From Nageia nagi (lineage: Eukaryota > Pinophyta), in NCBI GenBank assembly GCA_050084985.1, contig JBITNC010000001.1:30070001-30134000 (forward strand): a DNA stretch of 64,000 nt, given 5' to 3'. The position numbers and the translations under genes were made by a program. The notes beneath the pieces were generated by a model. The model had not been told where the DNA came from. It ran no database searches and worked only from the letters and a program-made list of their open reading frames with translations. Positions within the stretch are counted from its first letter, which is position 1, and each line of letters opens with the position of its first letter. Below are positions 35,215-47,949 of the stretch, in pieces.

Positions 35215-35364
35215 ATAACCAAGAATGACATGTTTGGAAGCTAGCTTTTTAAGTCTAATTCTAGCATTATGATCAAAATCAATAGGGAAAATACCATTTT
35301 TAAGATAAGATAATTAAAGACATCTTGATACCATTCACATGTAGTAGCTGAAAAACAATTACCT

Positions 35365-35899
35365 TTAACAAGATTTGGACATCACACTCATGAGAAGGCT
35401 TACCGATGTTTTTGATGGTGAGGATGGTTTGTTCCTATTCAATGTTGATAGGAGCAAGAGATGAAGTGCTAGCCATAGCATCAACATACCTATTATTTTC
35501 CCTTGGAATGTTTTCAATCTGATACTTAAAGAACTACATGAGAAGATTCTCAACCATTTCCTTGTATGGTTGTAACTTTGGATCCTTAGTATTGTAGATG
35601 TTGGATACTTGCTTGATGATAAATTGAGAGTCTCTAAAGATTTTAATCCTTTTAACCTTGAGAAGTATAGCAGCCTTCAAACCTAATATTAGAGCCTTGT
35701 ATTCTACCATGTTGTTAATGCAATCAAAGATTAAGCAATAATACATAGGAATAAAATCACCATGAGGGTTGATGAACACTATTTCTACCCTAGATCTATG
35801 AATGCAATTTGATCCATCATAGTACAATGTCCACTCATCATCATCTATGAAACCAATAAAAACATCAGGAATTATGCTTATATGTCCTAATAGTAGCAC
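35365..35899 (-). pseudogene. second, archaeal-type RNase H (Tat lineage mark)
   Basis: On minus, W-T-L-Y-Y-D-G-S opens the domain, N-N-M-V-E-Y-K-A-L-I-L-G-L gives the catalytic Glu, and F-R-D-S-Q-F-I-I-K-Q the next Asp; I-Y-N-T-K-D follows. The frame is open from 35534 to 35899. Such an extra RNase H between the first RNase H and integrase is known from Tat-type gypsy elements, so it classifies this element. Confidence 0.85.
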
Positions 35900-35999
35900 T
35901 ATAATTTGGCAATAATGCTAGCTTCAAAAGAGATGTTACTGCTTGCTTCATCTGGGAAGGCTTCCTGTACTATGGATACTTTATTTTGGGGATGATTAG

Positions 36000-37343
36000 T
36001 ATTAAAATCTATGATAGCCTTCCCTTTGATCTATTTCTAAGTAAACCAAATCAAATTCTTTAAGCAACATTACCCATTTTGTATCCCTTTCAAATAGATA
36101 ATACTTGGACATGAGATATTTTAGTGGATCAGTGTGAGCTATGACATATGTTGTGTTTCTAAGCATGTAATGCCTCATTTTTTCCTTGGAGAAGACTATT
36201 TCAAAGCAAATATTTTCAATTGGGATATATATGTATCATAATCAAGTAAAGTTTTATTGATGTAATAAATTATCTATTCCTTATTATTATCATCTTTTTG
36301 TGCCAACATGGCCCCTCAGGCATGTATGGTTGTTGAGATGTAGAGTAATAGACTTCTTTTTGAATGATAAGGTGCCAAGACCAAAGGATTAGTAAGATAT
36401 CTTTTAATATTTTCTAAGGAATTTTGAAACATATCATCCCAAATGAATTTCTCATCCTTGTTCAGCAAATGAGAAAAAAGAGTTTTCATATCCACCAACT
36501 ATGCTATGAACCTTCTAACTGCTTGTACTTAGCTAGAGATACTTCTCAATTCTTTCAAGTTTCTAGGAGATGGTAAATCAATAATAGTTGTGACTTTATT
36601 AATATCCACCTCAATTCCTCTTTATGATAAATGAAACCAAGGAGCTTACCAAAAGAAACCCCAAATGCATACTTTTGAGGATTTAACTTCAATTTGTATT
36701 CCCTCATTCTCTAAAAGATCTTCCTCAAATATGAAATGTGATATTCCTTTACTACAGATTTGGCTAGGATGTCATCAACATAAATGTCAAGATATTAATG
36801 AATCATGTCATGAAATATGCTCACCATAGCTGTTTGATAAGTTGCACCTACATTATTTAAACTAAAAGGCATGGCTACCCAACAAACTATGCCCCAAGTA
36901 GTAACAAAAGTTATCTTATGTTAGTCCTCCTTATTGATCCTTATTTGATTATAGCCAAAAAAATCATCCATGAAAGATAAGATCTCATGGCCTGCTATTG
37001 AATCTATAATCAAATCAATGTTAGGAAGAGGAAAGGAATCTTTGGGACATACCTTATTGATATCTTTAAAATATGTACAACATCTTATCTCACCATTAGG
37101 CTTAGCTACAGGTACAATGTTAGATATCCATGGACAATAATCAATAGGAAACATAAAACTAGTAGCAAGATACTTCTCAATTTTCCTTTTAATGGTAAGA
37201 GCAACTTTAGGATGCATTTTTCTAGGCTTTTGTTGTATGGGCCTAACATTTTCATTGGTGACTAGGCTATGGGTGAAAAAATCAGAATCAAGACCAGACA
37301 TATTAGAATAAGACCATGCAAAAATATCAAAAAACTTAGACAA
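36000..37343 (-). pseudogene. gypsy reverse transcriptase and first RNase H
   Basis: The open frame 36921-37343 (minus) has the N-terminal D-I-F-A-W-S-Y, K-P-R-K-M-H-P, P-V-A-K-P-N-G-E-I-R and F-P-L-P-N-I-D, ending F-x-G-Y-N-Q-I. After a stop at about 36920 the palm continues with Y-V-D-D-I-L near 36775-36795. The connection region W-D-D-M-F-Q-N-S-L-E with L-V-L-A-P-Y is at 36316-36498, and RNase H relics run to about 36000. Several stops lie between. Confidence 0.88.
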
Positions 37344-38071
37344 CAGTAGGTGATACCTCTAACATTCATCCAAGGCTAACCAAGCTCCTATTTTGATCAA
37401 CTAAGGCTCCTCATGGGTATCGATATTAACTTCTATTATTTCCTCACCAAGTAGGATATTTCTTCATTGAGTTAGAGAGGCATATGAAATGCCCTTAGTT
37501 CTACATCTGAACTCAACTATGAGAGAGATAGGGATAACAAAGTGGTGGTGCTAGGAACCTAGCCTCATTGCTCCATTTAAAGAATGGAAGATACACAAAA
37601 AAGGGAAATACAACCTAGACCTAGGATGACTCGACAAAAAATACATAAATGAAAAGGAGATAAGGGGAAGAGTCAACCTATAACATCTATGTTGTCCATG
37701 CAAACTTCATCACCAAAATATGCCTAATATTGCAAGAACCAAGATGGGAGTCTCTTCACACTAGATTTGGGGAACTCACTTCATGCCCCCAACTTCTCAA
37801 GGATAACATCATCAATCTAGAAAATATCCACTAGAATTAGAGCTACAAGAAGTAAGAATGGATCAACATAATAGGATTATAACTCCTCCTTAGAACAAGT
37901 TGTCACTATGCAATGTAGCCATACATCCCAAATATCTATAGTACTATCTAAACTATTGGTAGTTGTGGCTTGATGAACTATGGGTGGTGGTGGGAAAGAT
38001 GTGAAGGATCCAAAGCTAATGCCATTTGTTATTTTATGTTTACCATCATTTGGAATAGGTTCTATGATCCC

Positions 38072-39060
38072 CTACTCATTCTTACCTAGTCCTTTTCTAC
38101 CATATTGATATTTTTGGAAGTACTTGTTAACAAAAGAAAAATCAATATTATTGAAATGTAAACTTTCTATTCTAGATGGAGTTTGGGTAGTAGCTATGGT
38201 ACTGGATATTAGTGATGCAATGATTTCTTCATTTTCATGATACAAGGCTTGAACATCTTCAATGGTGTCAAAATCTTCCTTTGTAATGGAGCAATGATGC
38301 TCAATTTCATCCTCCTTTGAGTGACAACACTGGGTCTTAGACACATTTAGGGGGCATTCGAGCTCTTTGAAGCTCTACTAGATGTCTATGTCTGGAATTA
38401 TATATGTTCCCATACTTACTTTCCTATGGATCATTTTCCCTAACTAATGTAGGATTGGTCTCCTCATATTCAATCATGTCATAAGGTATCCAAAATCATT
38501 CAGCTTCTAGACACATATCTATGGGAGCATTTTATACATGAATTATTACCTATTTCCCATTATGCATGAATTCAATGGAATGGTGTAGAGTAGAAGTGAC
38601 ATCCCTAAGATTATGAATCCAAGGTCTTCTAAGAAAAATTTTATATGGTAAATTTATTTTAAAAACATAAACCTTTTGATCAACAATTTTACCACCTACT
38701 TCAATAGGCATATTGACATATTCAATGCATTCCCTTTGAGTATTATCAAAACCTTTAATAATAATCATTGTTATTTTCATTTTGTTATAGATGGAAGGAA
38801 ATTACTTTTGCAAAAAATCAAAAGAGAATATATTAACATTGTAACCAAGATCAATCAAATCCTTTTTACAAATAATACCATCAATATTAACACAAACATA
38901 CAAGCCTAAATTCATTTCAATGAAATCTTCACTAGGCAATTCATTATCTTGAAAAGAGAACATATTACATTTTAATCCAGTATCAAGATTAGCTACTAGT
39001 TTAGTAAATTTAGTGATAGGAATATTAGCATCAACTTCAATTCATTTAATTTCTTCAAAC
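38072..39060 (-). pseudogene. gypsy protease region
   Basis: On minus, L-I-D-L-G at about 38840 takes the place of the protease L-I-D-S/T-G motif, with Leu for Ser/Thr. The following frame (38550-38780) has I-K-G-F-D-N, V-x-M-P-I-x-V-G-G and R-R-P-W-I-H, the usual C-terminal protease segment where L-G-R-P-W is normal. The frame at 38072-38344 is a linker with no recognised domain. Between it and RT (37344-38071) nothing is recognisable. Confidence 0.75.
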
Positions 39061-40500
39061 AAATCATTTCTATGACCAACAAATAATTGCAAAAGCTTAA
39101 AAATACTTACCTTAGCATTCATTACCTTTAGTTTCTCAAGAAGACTTTGGGGGTTGGAAGTGTATGGGACTTTCATTCTTTTGGTAGTGGTTAGGTGGAC
39201 ATTCTCTCTAGGTCTCCCTCTTCTAGTGATATCATAGAGTTCCTATGTGAAAATGATATTCACTAAAAGTTGATCCGCATCCTTAATGTTCATAGCATGG
39301 GTCTCATAGTTGATCTTTTTGTCATCAAGCAGTTTTGATAGTTGTTTCCTCAAGACCATGGATAAGTTTATTTTTTTACCTTTGACTTTGTGATAATCAC
39401 AAAATTTTTCTTTATTATATTTAATAGGTTTATCATCATGAGTACCTAGTTCTTGCTTAGGATTAGGTGTGATAAGCCCTTTCTATAGACATTCTTTGAA
39501 CATAACCATAGGGGTAATAGGTAACCTTTTATTCTTCTTGAATTATTGCTTGGCTTCATGTTTTTTTGTTTCTTTGGATCATGGATCCTTAATATCATGG
39601 ACTTACTTCTCCTCTTTCTTTTGATATTGGGATCCTTTTGATTCTTTACTAGGGTTTCCATATTTTAGGTCACTCATCTCAATAAGACATCTCTCTTTCT
39701 ATGTAAGATGGTTGACAATCTTTGTAAATGGTAAATTCATGTAGTTCAAGGCTTGAAACCTTAATTTAGGGTTGATATTATGGATGAACATGGATATGAC
39801 ATGATTTTTGGATAAGGGTTTAGGGATCATGATCCAAATATTTTGAAATCTTTGGGAAAACTTGTTAACTTTTTCATTGGGACCTTGGACAACACTAATT
39901 AAATATGAAACTATCATTTGTCTAGGAGCATAATATTTGAAATGAATGTATAATTCTGAAATGAGTTGCACATAATAGTTAATGTATTTAATGGATAGAG
40001 AGGAATATCAATTAAGTGCATCACCTCAAAATGTGGTAAGAAGATATTGGGGCCATGAGATTATCATTTACCCTAAACTTTAACTTGAATTTCATTTTAA
40101 AAGATTTGATATGAGCCATAAGATCTTCTTCTCCATTGTTGGAGTTAAAACTAAGTTCCACCTATAGAGAAAGTGCTCTTGTGTTATGTATCTAATCGCA
40201 TAGGCGATTCAAATCTTGGGACATAGGTAGTGTAGTACCACTAGATGGATGGTTTCACCTAGTGATAGAGGTGTCACTTTATTCTTCACTTCCATAGAGA
40301 AGTTTCTTCATATTAGCTTTGGTGGTCTCATCAAAGCTATTAAACATGGAAAGGAAATAGGTAGTTTGCTTAACTAAAACACTTAAAAAATTGATATTAT
40401 TCCTATCCAAAACCCTAAGGTTTTGGCACAACTAGTGATAAAGTAAAAATGTAAAAGGAAAAGCATTACCCTAAGAAGTTATGGTTGTAAGAGACATCTA
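39061..40500 (-). pseudogene. gypsy gag
   Basis: On minus, the open frame 39699-39971 has the retrotransposon gag capsid pattern (V-Q-G-P-N-E-K-V-N-K-F-S-Q-R-F and a Phe/Asn-rich C-terminal helix). Upstream capsid relics extend to about 40380. A zinc-type F-C-D-Y-H-K-V-K-G-K segment lies near 39385-39410, where the Tat pattern has a second His in place of Lys. The start codon could not be fixed. Confidence 0.75.
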
Positions 40501-40512
40501 GTTCACCAATTA
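40500..40512 (-). other. primer-binding site of the outer gypsy
   Basis: On minus, TTGGTGAAC lies just inside the 5' LTR end. The inner + strand gypsy has the same TGGTGAAC at 53946, so the two probably used the same tRNA. Confidence 0.55.
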
Positions 40513-40517
40513 TTTTT

Positions 40518-40554
40518 AGCAAAAAATAATAAATGAATTATTATATTAGGGTAT
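40518..40554 (-). repeat. 5' LTR of the outer gypsy, short left piece
   Basis: 37 bp nearly identical to the start of the 3' LTR at 32616-32650, ending in GGTAT, which is the target duplication of the next element. The rest of this LTR is 62061-62753. Confidence 0.8.
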
Positions 40555-42440
40555 TATTCATCAGTATAATGTAACCTTAAGGGTTTGGTTTGTTCAAGTT
40601 CTCCATTGCATACAATAGTAGGATCCTTGAAAGAGTAGAAAGTAGTGGGATAGTATGCTTGTTAGGGTTTTCTACTCAATCTCTAGATTATAGGTAGTTC
40701 CTATCTATTGTAGAGGTTAAAAGTAACTAGAAAGGGATAAAGAGATAAGAGTAACAAGAAAGAGATAAATAAGTAAAATGCAAGGAGTAAAATAAATCTA
40801 ACTTTACCAAGCATCACCACTTAGGCAGAAATCCATAACCAAGAATAGGAATAGAAGACTATCTTACTCTTGGAATCTCGCAATCATAATACATAGCCAC
40901 TACTCAAGATAATTCTTCATGCATAACATTTACAAAACATAATAAATATCCATGAACTATGAAGGGAAAATCATCATTGCATTGTATTATCACACATGAA
41001 AGCATTTCATACACTAGGCAAATTTGCTAGAATGTTTGACCTTTTGGACCTCAAACAGTCTAATATTTATATGTGTAACTTTACAACTAGGTGGTTGTCC
41101 ACCATTACTACCCTTAATTATCCTATTGATTAAAGAAAAAATAAAGAAAACTATTTTCAATTGTATAATATCTAATTACAATCGTGCTAATTGCATAGTG
41201 ACTAAGTATAATCAATGTCAAAGTTTAGGAATTTGTGAACCTTAATTTATTATACTCTCTTAGCTATAATCTCTCAAATCTATCATTTAATGCATTCTAT
41301 TGCAACTATATCTAATTGATAAGGTATGGTCTAGTATCTTGATTGATACAGTTTGTCTCTATGCTTTATTGGTAGCCATCTAACTTTCTACAACCATTTA
41401 TGGTAGTCATTATAGATCCAAGTTGTATGGAATTATGAGGATAATGAAAAGTGTATCATTGAAACCTAAGGAAGAATTGTTACTATCATGTGGAAATGAG
41501 TCATGCTTAACACATCGATAGAGATCCAAGCATCAAAAACTCATAATTAAGTGGACTTGGGCATTCCATTTACCTTACTATCCCTTTTTCAGTATAGTGG
41601 GTCTTATTTATTCTTGGCAAGGTTTATTACTCACTAAGATTTTCTTTACTACCCATCAATTTTTAGTAAAACATGTGACATCATTGTTCAAAAGTGGCAG
41701 CATCTAGAGGATGAGTTTCTTGAAATATCTTCCAATATTTGCTTCCTATATAGTACCTACTAATGAGTTATCTTAGCATCCACTAATTTTTGATAAAATG
41801 TGTGACATCATCACTCAAAATCAATGGGCTCTAGTGGATTGCCTTCTAAAAGATCTCCTATTAATTTTAGGCGTACAGTAGAACTCCTTTCTTTGTAAAT
41901 CCATGGGCTTTAAGATATTACTTGCTCGTAACTTTGACTAGATAGTGACTCATATTTACAATATTCCTTAGAAAGACTTAGACTTCTATAATACCCAAAT
42001 ATAGACTTAAACATTTAATTCCCATACATGTTATGCCATTTCTTGGACATGCTACAGTACTTCTTAGACATGCTACACTAGTTTTCAAAAATCACTTAGA
42101 TATATTCACAGTATCTTATGACCTCAAACCTATGTATAATTACTAAAAAATACATGACTATGCTATGATCAACTGAATTTTGAATAAAATAACAGTTAAT
42201 TTTCCAAACAAATTATTTAAGACCCATATACATTGACAACATTCAAACTTCCATAATCTTAACCAAATTTTTATAAAATTGACCAAATACAAAGAATAGA
42301 CACCTTTTCTAATATTTACAAAAGTATGAAAGGGAAATAAGAAATGGGAATTAAGAATAAATTTATTTGAAATAAATGAAAGAATAAAAGAATAGCAAAA
42401 TGTCACCCTATTTTTAGAGTGTGATTATGAAAGAATAATA
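40555..42440 (-). repeat. 3' LTR of the third-level gypsy (1.9 kb)
   Basis: Similar along its length to 52230-53164 joined to 61067-62060, with many substitutions and indels, so it is old. Open frames in it, such as 41024-41245 and its counterpart 52703-52885 on +, are chance frames. On minus the LTR starts near TATTATTC/TGTTATTC. Confidence 0.85.
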
Positions 42441-42734
42441 GTATTTTGGTGGCTCTTGGTATTTTAACCTACTAAAGAATCAAACCCTTATTTATTGCTT
42501 TCACTTGCCTACCTAGATGAATCTTTTATCAAAGTTTATGGAGGTGGAAATAATTCTAGAGGAAGAAAAGAATGGAGTTTCGTATATAAATATTTCAAAA
42601 CCTAATTATCTATTTGTGACAAAATAAGGCATTCTTGTAGTTTAATTATATTTTCTCTAAATCTTATTAGCACATTTTCCAATCTTCCAAAATATAGAAA
42701 TATTGAGATTTTCTCTTGATCTAGATCACTTATT

Positions 42735-45700
42735 TCCTATAGGTAGAAGATTTTTTCTCAAAGAAAGACTGTTCCAAAAATTGTATAGTATTTGCCACCC
42801 ATTGATTGGCACTACCCTATACATCTTGTTCCTCCCATAATTTGGGAGCTTTTAATTCAATTAAAGAATGAAAGAATTTATTTACAAAACTAATTTTTTT
42901 CTTTAGTTGATATTTATGAATATCCATGCCAAACACCATATCTCGCTGATCACATATATCCTAGGTCCTAAAAATTGCCTACTTTGGCCTTGGAGATATA
43001 GTAGCTAGATCCTTATCTTTTAAGGCCTTTAATCAACTTTGTATTCCTTCAATTATTGATTTGGGTATAGCTAGGGCCAATTTGGGCAAATTAGTCTAAG
43101 TGATATATTGCTAGAGAGCCTGTTCTATTTGATTTTTTAATAAATGTAGCTCTAAAATACTCACTAGTCTCTCCCCTATCTTCCGAACTAGGGATGTTCT
43201 AAAATTTTTAACACTTTGGAGCATCTTTTTCTAGTCATTATTGAGTAATTTATTTAGTACTATTGCTTTCTCTAACTCCTCTATTTTCTAAGCTTTCTAT
43301 TTATCCATCACGATAGCTTGAGCCTTTAGATCTTCCATCTATTTCTTTACACTTTCTAGCTCAACCTTACCCTATTATAGATTATTTTTAAACTTAGAAT
43401 TTTGCTTTTCCAACTTCTTTATTAATTCTTTATTTTGGTTTTGCAACCTAGCTATTATTTTATCCTTTTGGGAGAAGTCCTTTTTATATTAGTCTATCTT
43501 TTTATTCAATTTATCGATCTTATTCTCCATGCATTGGAGTCTTTTTTCAGCCACCATTGAACTATTTATAAGAAATCTAGATTGATCTATGGTTGGGGCA
43601 TTCTGCATATTTACATTTATTATATATCTAATTTCTTTTCTTTGAAAGAAATTTGCGCAATTTTGATATCCCTTATTTATGTTACTTTACTCAAAATTCT
43701 AGCCTATTGCTTCGAAAGCATAAGGGGTTTATTTACAAATGTTTCCCAATTAATGGCCTCTACTATCTAAGTAGAAAAAAGCTATTTATTTCCTCTTGCA
43801 AGGCTGTGAAAAAGGGAATTAAAGAATGTGAGGGTGCACCTTCTCCTCAAGTAGATGTTGTAGTGTTTTGTACAGGCTCTCTTGGTATTTTCTCCTCTTC
43901 TTTTTCTTCAAAAGGCTTCTTCTCTTTAGGTGCCTTATCTTTTGGGTTAGAATATTTTGGATTTTTGGGGTCTTTTTCATTATCATCATCTCTATCCCTA
44001 CCTATTTAACCTTTAGAAGCTGGAGTACCACCCATGTTAAGTACATTTCCTCCTTCTTATTGCACCTCATCCCTTGCTTCTTCCTATGCATCTTGGTAGA
44101 CAACAATGTTAGTGCTTTGATGCCTTTGAGTTTCTTTAGCATCTACCAGCTCCATCTCTCCCATGCTTGGTTCTTATAGGTCATGACTTATTCAAGGAGA
44201 TGGAGTCTATGCACTCTTGGGTTCCTATGGTTATGTGGTTTGAGCCTTATTTTTTGGATTTTCTTTCTTCTTTGAGGCTTGTTGATCTTGCACCAATGTT
44301 TTGGTTCTTCTCCTTTTTGGGGAGGACTCCTAGGAAGCAAAAGCTATCTCAACTTGAGTTACCTTCTTCCTTTTTGTGTCTACCATAAACTAGATAGTTC
44401 ACCACCTTCTCTCTTCTTTGTCAACTTTTTTTCTTGTTGTGCTAATGGTTGATTATCTCTTGATTTTATTCCTTGAAAATTGGATGGGTGTGGTTTCCCT
44501 ATTTCTAGAAAGCATTATTTTTCAATGTGATTTACTTTGGTAGTATATTCAAATTTAAATTTTGTGAAATAATCAATTTTTTTGGGGTCCCAACCCAACT
44601 TATATCTCAACTAGGCTATAAATTCTAGTTCTAAGGTAAAATATTGCTATCTAACCTCCCAAATCCTATATTTTTTAATACCCTCAAGGGCTAACCAGGC
44701 CTTATCCAAAATTCCAAAATCCCACTCTAGAGATACCTAGGCTTGCTCTTTATACTAGTTTACAAAATATTCAATGTGAGGTTGGGGCTCATGGGCAAAA
44801 GCTAGGAACTTTTTATTTTATTTTATTTCTTTTATTACCTCATTTGATGGATCATACACCCATGAGACATCTACCATATCTAATTTAAAATTTTGTACAT
44901 GAAATTTAGCTAATTCATTCTTACAACCTATCTCTAATAATGTAAAATTTTTAGCTATAGCTAATATCTTAATAATGGGCTTAAAATTACCCTTGGACCC
45001 ATATTTTATCTTTATCACACATCTTTATATCCATATTTATGGAATATAATTTGGAGGTAACAAAATTTCAAAAGAAAAATGGGTTTTTGAAATACCCATA
45101 CGTTATTATCACTCCCATTTTTCAAAAGGTACTTGTCACCTATTTTGTTACCTCCTTGCAACTCCTGCATGGTTGACTAGTGTAGTCTATGAGTGGCTCT
45201 CCCAATTAGAATCTACATTAATAGGGCATAGAATTTATTCATGAATTCATAGTATGAGCCATGTCATTGTGTTAGCATTGGGACTCTTAAGTTGATTGGT
45301 GCGAGTGTTGTAGTTAGGATCATCGGTTCGACCTGAAGCCCTTCCAGGACCTCCAAATTTTCATGGATAAGCCATCATAGGTATGAGGAGTGCCAAAAAT
45401 TAGATTTCTCAATTTAAATAGATTTTTCCTTACCTAATTTGAGATGAAGGTATGGAAATCATAGCATATGTGAGCCTTAATGATATTATAGGCCATTCTC
45501 ATCATAGCCTCATCATCCTCTATCTAGGTCTTCTTCCTAAGAATGACCACCAATTCCTGAAAGACCTTTCTATCACATGACTTATTGAAGAAGATGATAT
45601 CATAGCTCTATAATAGATTGGTAGTACTTCCCTTCTACCTTTCATTAATTCATTCTAACATATCTAGCTCATTTTGATAAAACTCTACCTTCTCACACTT

Positions 45701-46237
45701 AAGGTCAATTTGCTTTTTGACATGGAAGATCCAGTCAACCAAAATTGTAAATGCATGTATAATAGCATCTAGGGAGTAGTTCAACAAATTATCAGGTTAA
45801 TAATTGGCCTCTTCCTCCCCTTATTACTTCTCCTTATATGATTTGACTTCATACCCTTATGAGCTATGTTTGAATGCGATGGAATACAATAGCTCAGGGT
45901 AGGTAAATGATTCATAGGGCACATAAAATGTAAGGCCTTGGTCCAACATAACATCTCTTTTTTATTATGCCAAGGATTTCCTTTTGCTCTTGACCTTTGA
46001 TTTTAGGTGTTGCAATAGGATCCTTGAAGGGTTAGTATGCTAGGTATCCATGTGGTTCATCACCCTTGCCTCTATCCAATTGACACTAGGTGCACTATCC
46101 AAATATTCCTCCCAAATTGTAATAAGATCAACATCTACCCCTTCCTTATCAGTCATAACTAGTTTCTTAGTACTTTCCATGGTGTCTATTATTTTCTTCA
46201 TAGCATGAGTAAGAATTAAAAACATGAAACCTTGCAA
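42735..46237 (-). pseudogene. extra coiled-coil ORF downstream of integrase, unassigned
   Basis: A chain of minus-strand reading blocks fills the space between integrase and the 3' LTR. The first block (46040-46237) begins with an ATG. A middle block around 44500-45020 reads as a normal mixed protein, for example L-E-I-G-C-K-N-E-L-A-K-F near 44930. A highly charged Lys/Glu/Pro-rich stretch (about 43870-43990) follows, then a long heptad-like coiled coil rich in Lys, Glu, Leu and Gln (about 43120-43560), and a final block to 42735. Stops are mostly TAG where Gln would fit. No family is recognised. By position it could be an envelope-like or accessory ORF, as in some plant gypsy lineages; no clear signal peptide or membrane segment was seen. 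Confidence 0.6.
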
Positions 46238-46793
46238 TATAAAGATCTAAAACTCTCCTCCTACTTATGTTATCAGCTGTATAGACTCTAAGCTCTAGTT
46301 TTCTCAAAAACTTGTGCTCTAAAATTCACTAAGTGAAGAAATAAATGGTTAAAGAGTATGTTTTATTTACCTAGGGTTTGTGACTGGAATTTATTAATGG
46401 TAATTAATTATTAAAGAATGTTTAGGGTTTTCATGAAGTACAATGTTAGGTATGATAAGAGGTATTCAAGTGCTCCAAATTTGAATAGGGAGATATGGCA
46501 TGAATGGTGGGTTTTCAAAGGAAATATTTATCTTAAATACCATCCTTTTGATTGGATGATCTACATTAGATGAGTTTAACCTCACCATGCTTAGTTAATA
46601 GTAGTATTAATGATTACCTGCTTTCTTGAGAAGTGTGCCCTTTTTGAATCAATATGTACAAGCAATAAATAAGTACAAATAGAGTCTTTTTTTTTAAATA
46701 TTACAAATACTATGGTATTTACATTGTACAATCTTTAGTAGGTGTAATGTAATCACTTAGTTACTTGGTAATATTTCAAATAGATCATGTTCA

Positions 46794-47946
46794 CTAGGAT
46801 AGGTAGCTCTTAAGACCTAAAAATATCTTGAAGCCTAAATATGTTACTCTACATCGCTTGAGTGATGATATAGGGCCAGCTTCATAGGGAATCAAATTTT
46901 TTATGTTTCCCAAGATTTGCTCTTTCTTCATCCCATTTGAGGATAATATAACTAATTTCAAACTTAACCTGGGAAGATTTTTTCTTATCAAACCACTTCT
47001 TAACTATCTATTGTTTATGTTGGACTGATTGATATGCTTTGTTTCTATCTTCTTCTAGTTTCATCAATTGATTGAATCTTACTTGCAATGGCTCAAAATC
47101 ATACTCTTCCAACCCTTGTAGGATTTTTAATATAGGTAACTCAATATGAACTCATAGTACTAGTCTTTTAATATATACTAATGCATAAGGGGATGTTTTG
47201 ATATCTGATTTGATATTGATCCTATCTTTCCATAATACATAATCTAGTTATGTATGCCATTGTCTAGGATTCCCTTTAATTATTCTTTTGATAATCTAGG
47301 TTAAGTTTTTATTTATTGATTCAGTTAATTCATTCCCTTTTAGGTAATAATTTCAAGAGAACATCCAATAGATCTTGTACTCAAAAAAAATATTATGATA
47401 GATTAGCCCCAAAAAATGTAAAACCATTATCAATCTTAGCATAGTAATCAATCTTTTAACAATTTCAATCACTACCTCGTGATCTATACTCTTGCATGGT
47501 ATAACTTGTGACCACTTTGTGTAATAATCTATTGCAATTAGAATAAATTTATGCCATGTTGAGGAATTTGGATTTATAACACCAATGAAATGAAGAGCCC
47601 ATTATTGGAATGGTTCCTCAACAACCATAGGCTTAAGAGACATTGCATCTTGTCTTCTTTTTTCCATATATATACTACATTTATCATATTCTTGGTCTAT
47701 CTTGAATGAATCTTGAAAAATAGTAGGTTAATAGTATCCAACTTGTAATACTTTTGCTATAGTAGTTGGACCACTATAGTGTCCTCCAAAGAATTCATAA
47801 TGAAATTCATGTAAAATTCTTTGTGATTCATCATGAGTTACACATCTTAATAGGGTTTGATCAAAATTATTTCTATAAAGATGGTCATCTATCATCATAA
47901 ACTTCAATACTTGTAGTTTGAATCTCATTCTTTGAAATCTATCCAA
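46794..47946 (-). pseudogene. gypsy integrase of the third-level element
   Basis: On minus, the H2C2 zinc region (47728-47946) reads H-x-x-H-Y-E-F-F-G-G-H, then C-x2-C relics. The core has L-x-F-I-G-V-I-N-P with His in place of the first catalytic Asp, D-Y-Y-T-K-W-S, a lost D-N-G-P segment, and N-E-L-T-E-S-I-N-K-N-L with the Glu retained. The C-terminal Y-x-S-V-Q-H-K-Q with K-W-F-D-K-K is at about 46990-47060. It is not functional. Confidence 0.82.
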
Positions 47947-47949
47947 AGA

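Noticed and set aside
41024-41245. + strand frame with a counterpart at 52703-52885
   Set aside because: Conserved only because both lie in the two LTR copies of one minus-strand gypsy; antisense to the element and AT-rich.
43582-44388. Overlapping + strand frames, Phe/Ser/Leu-rich, resembling membrane proteins
   Set aside because: They lie antisense to the Lys/Glu-rich part of the minus-strand ORF at 42735-46237, whose complement reads as Phe/Leu/Ser; composition explains them.
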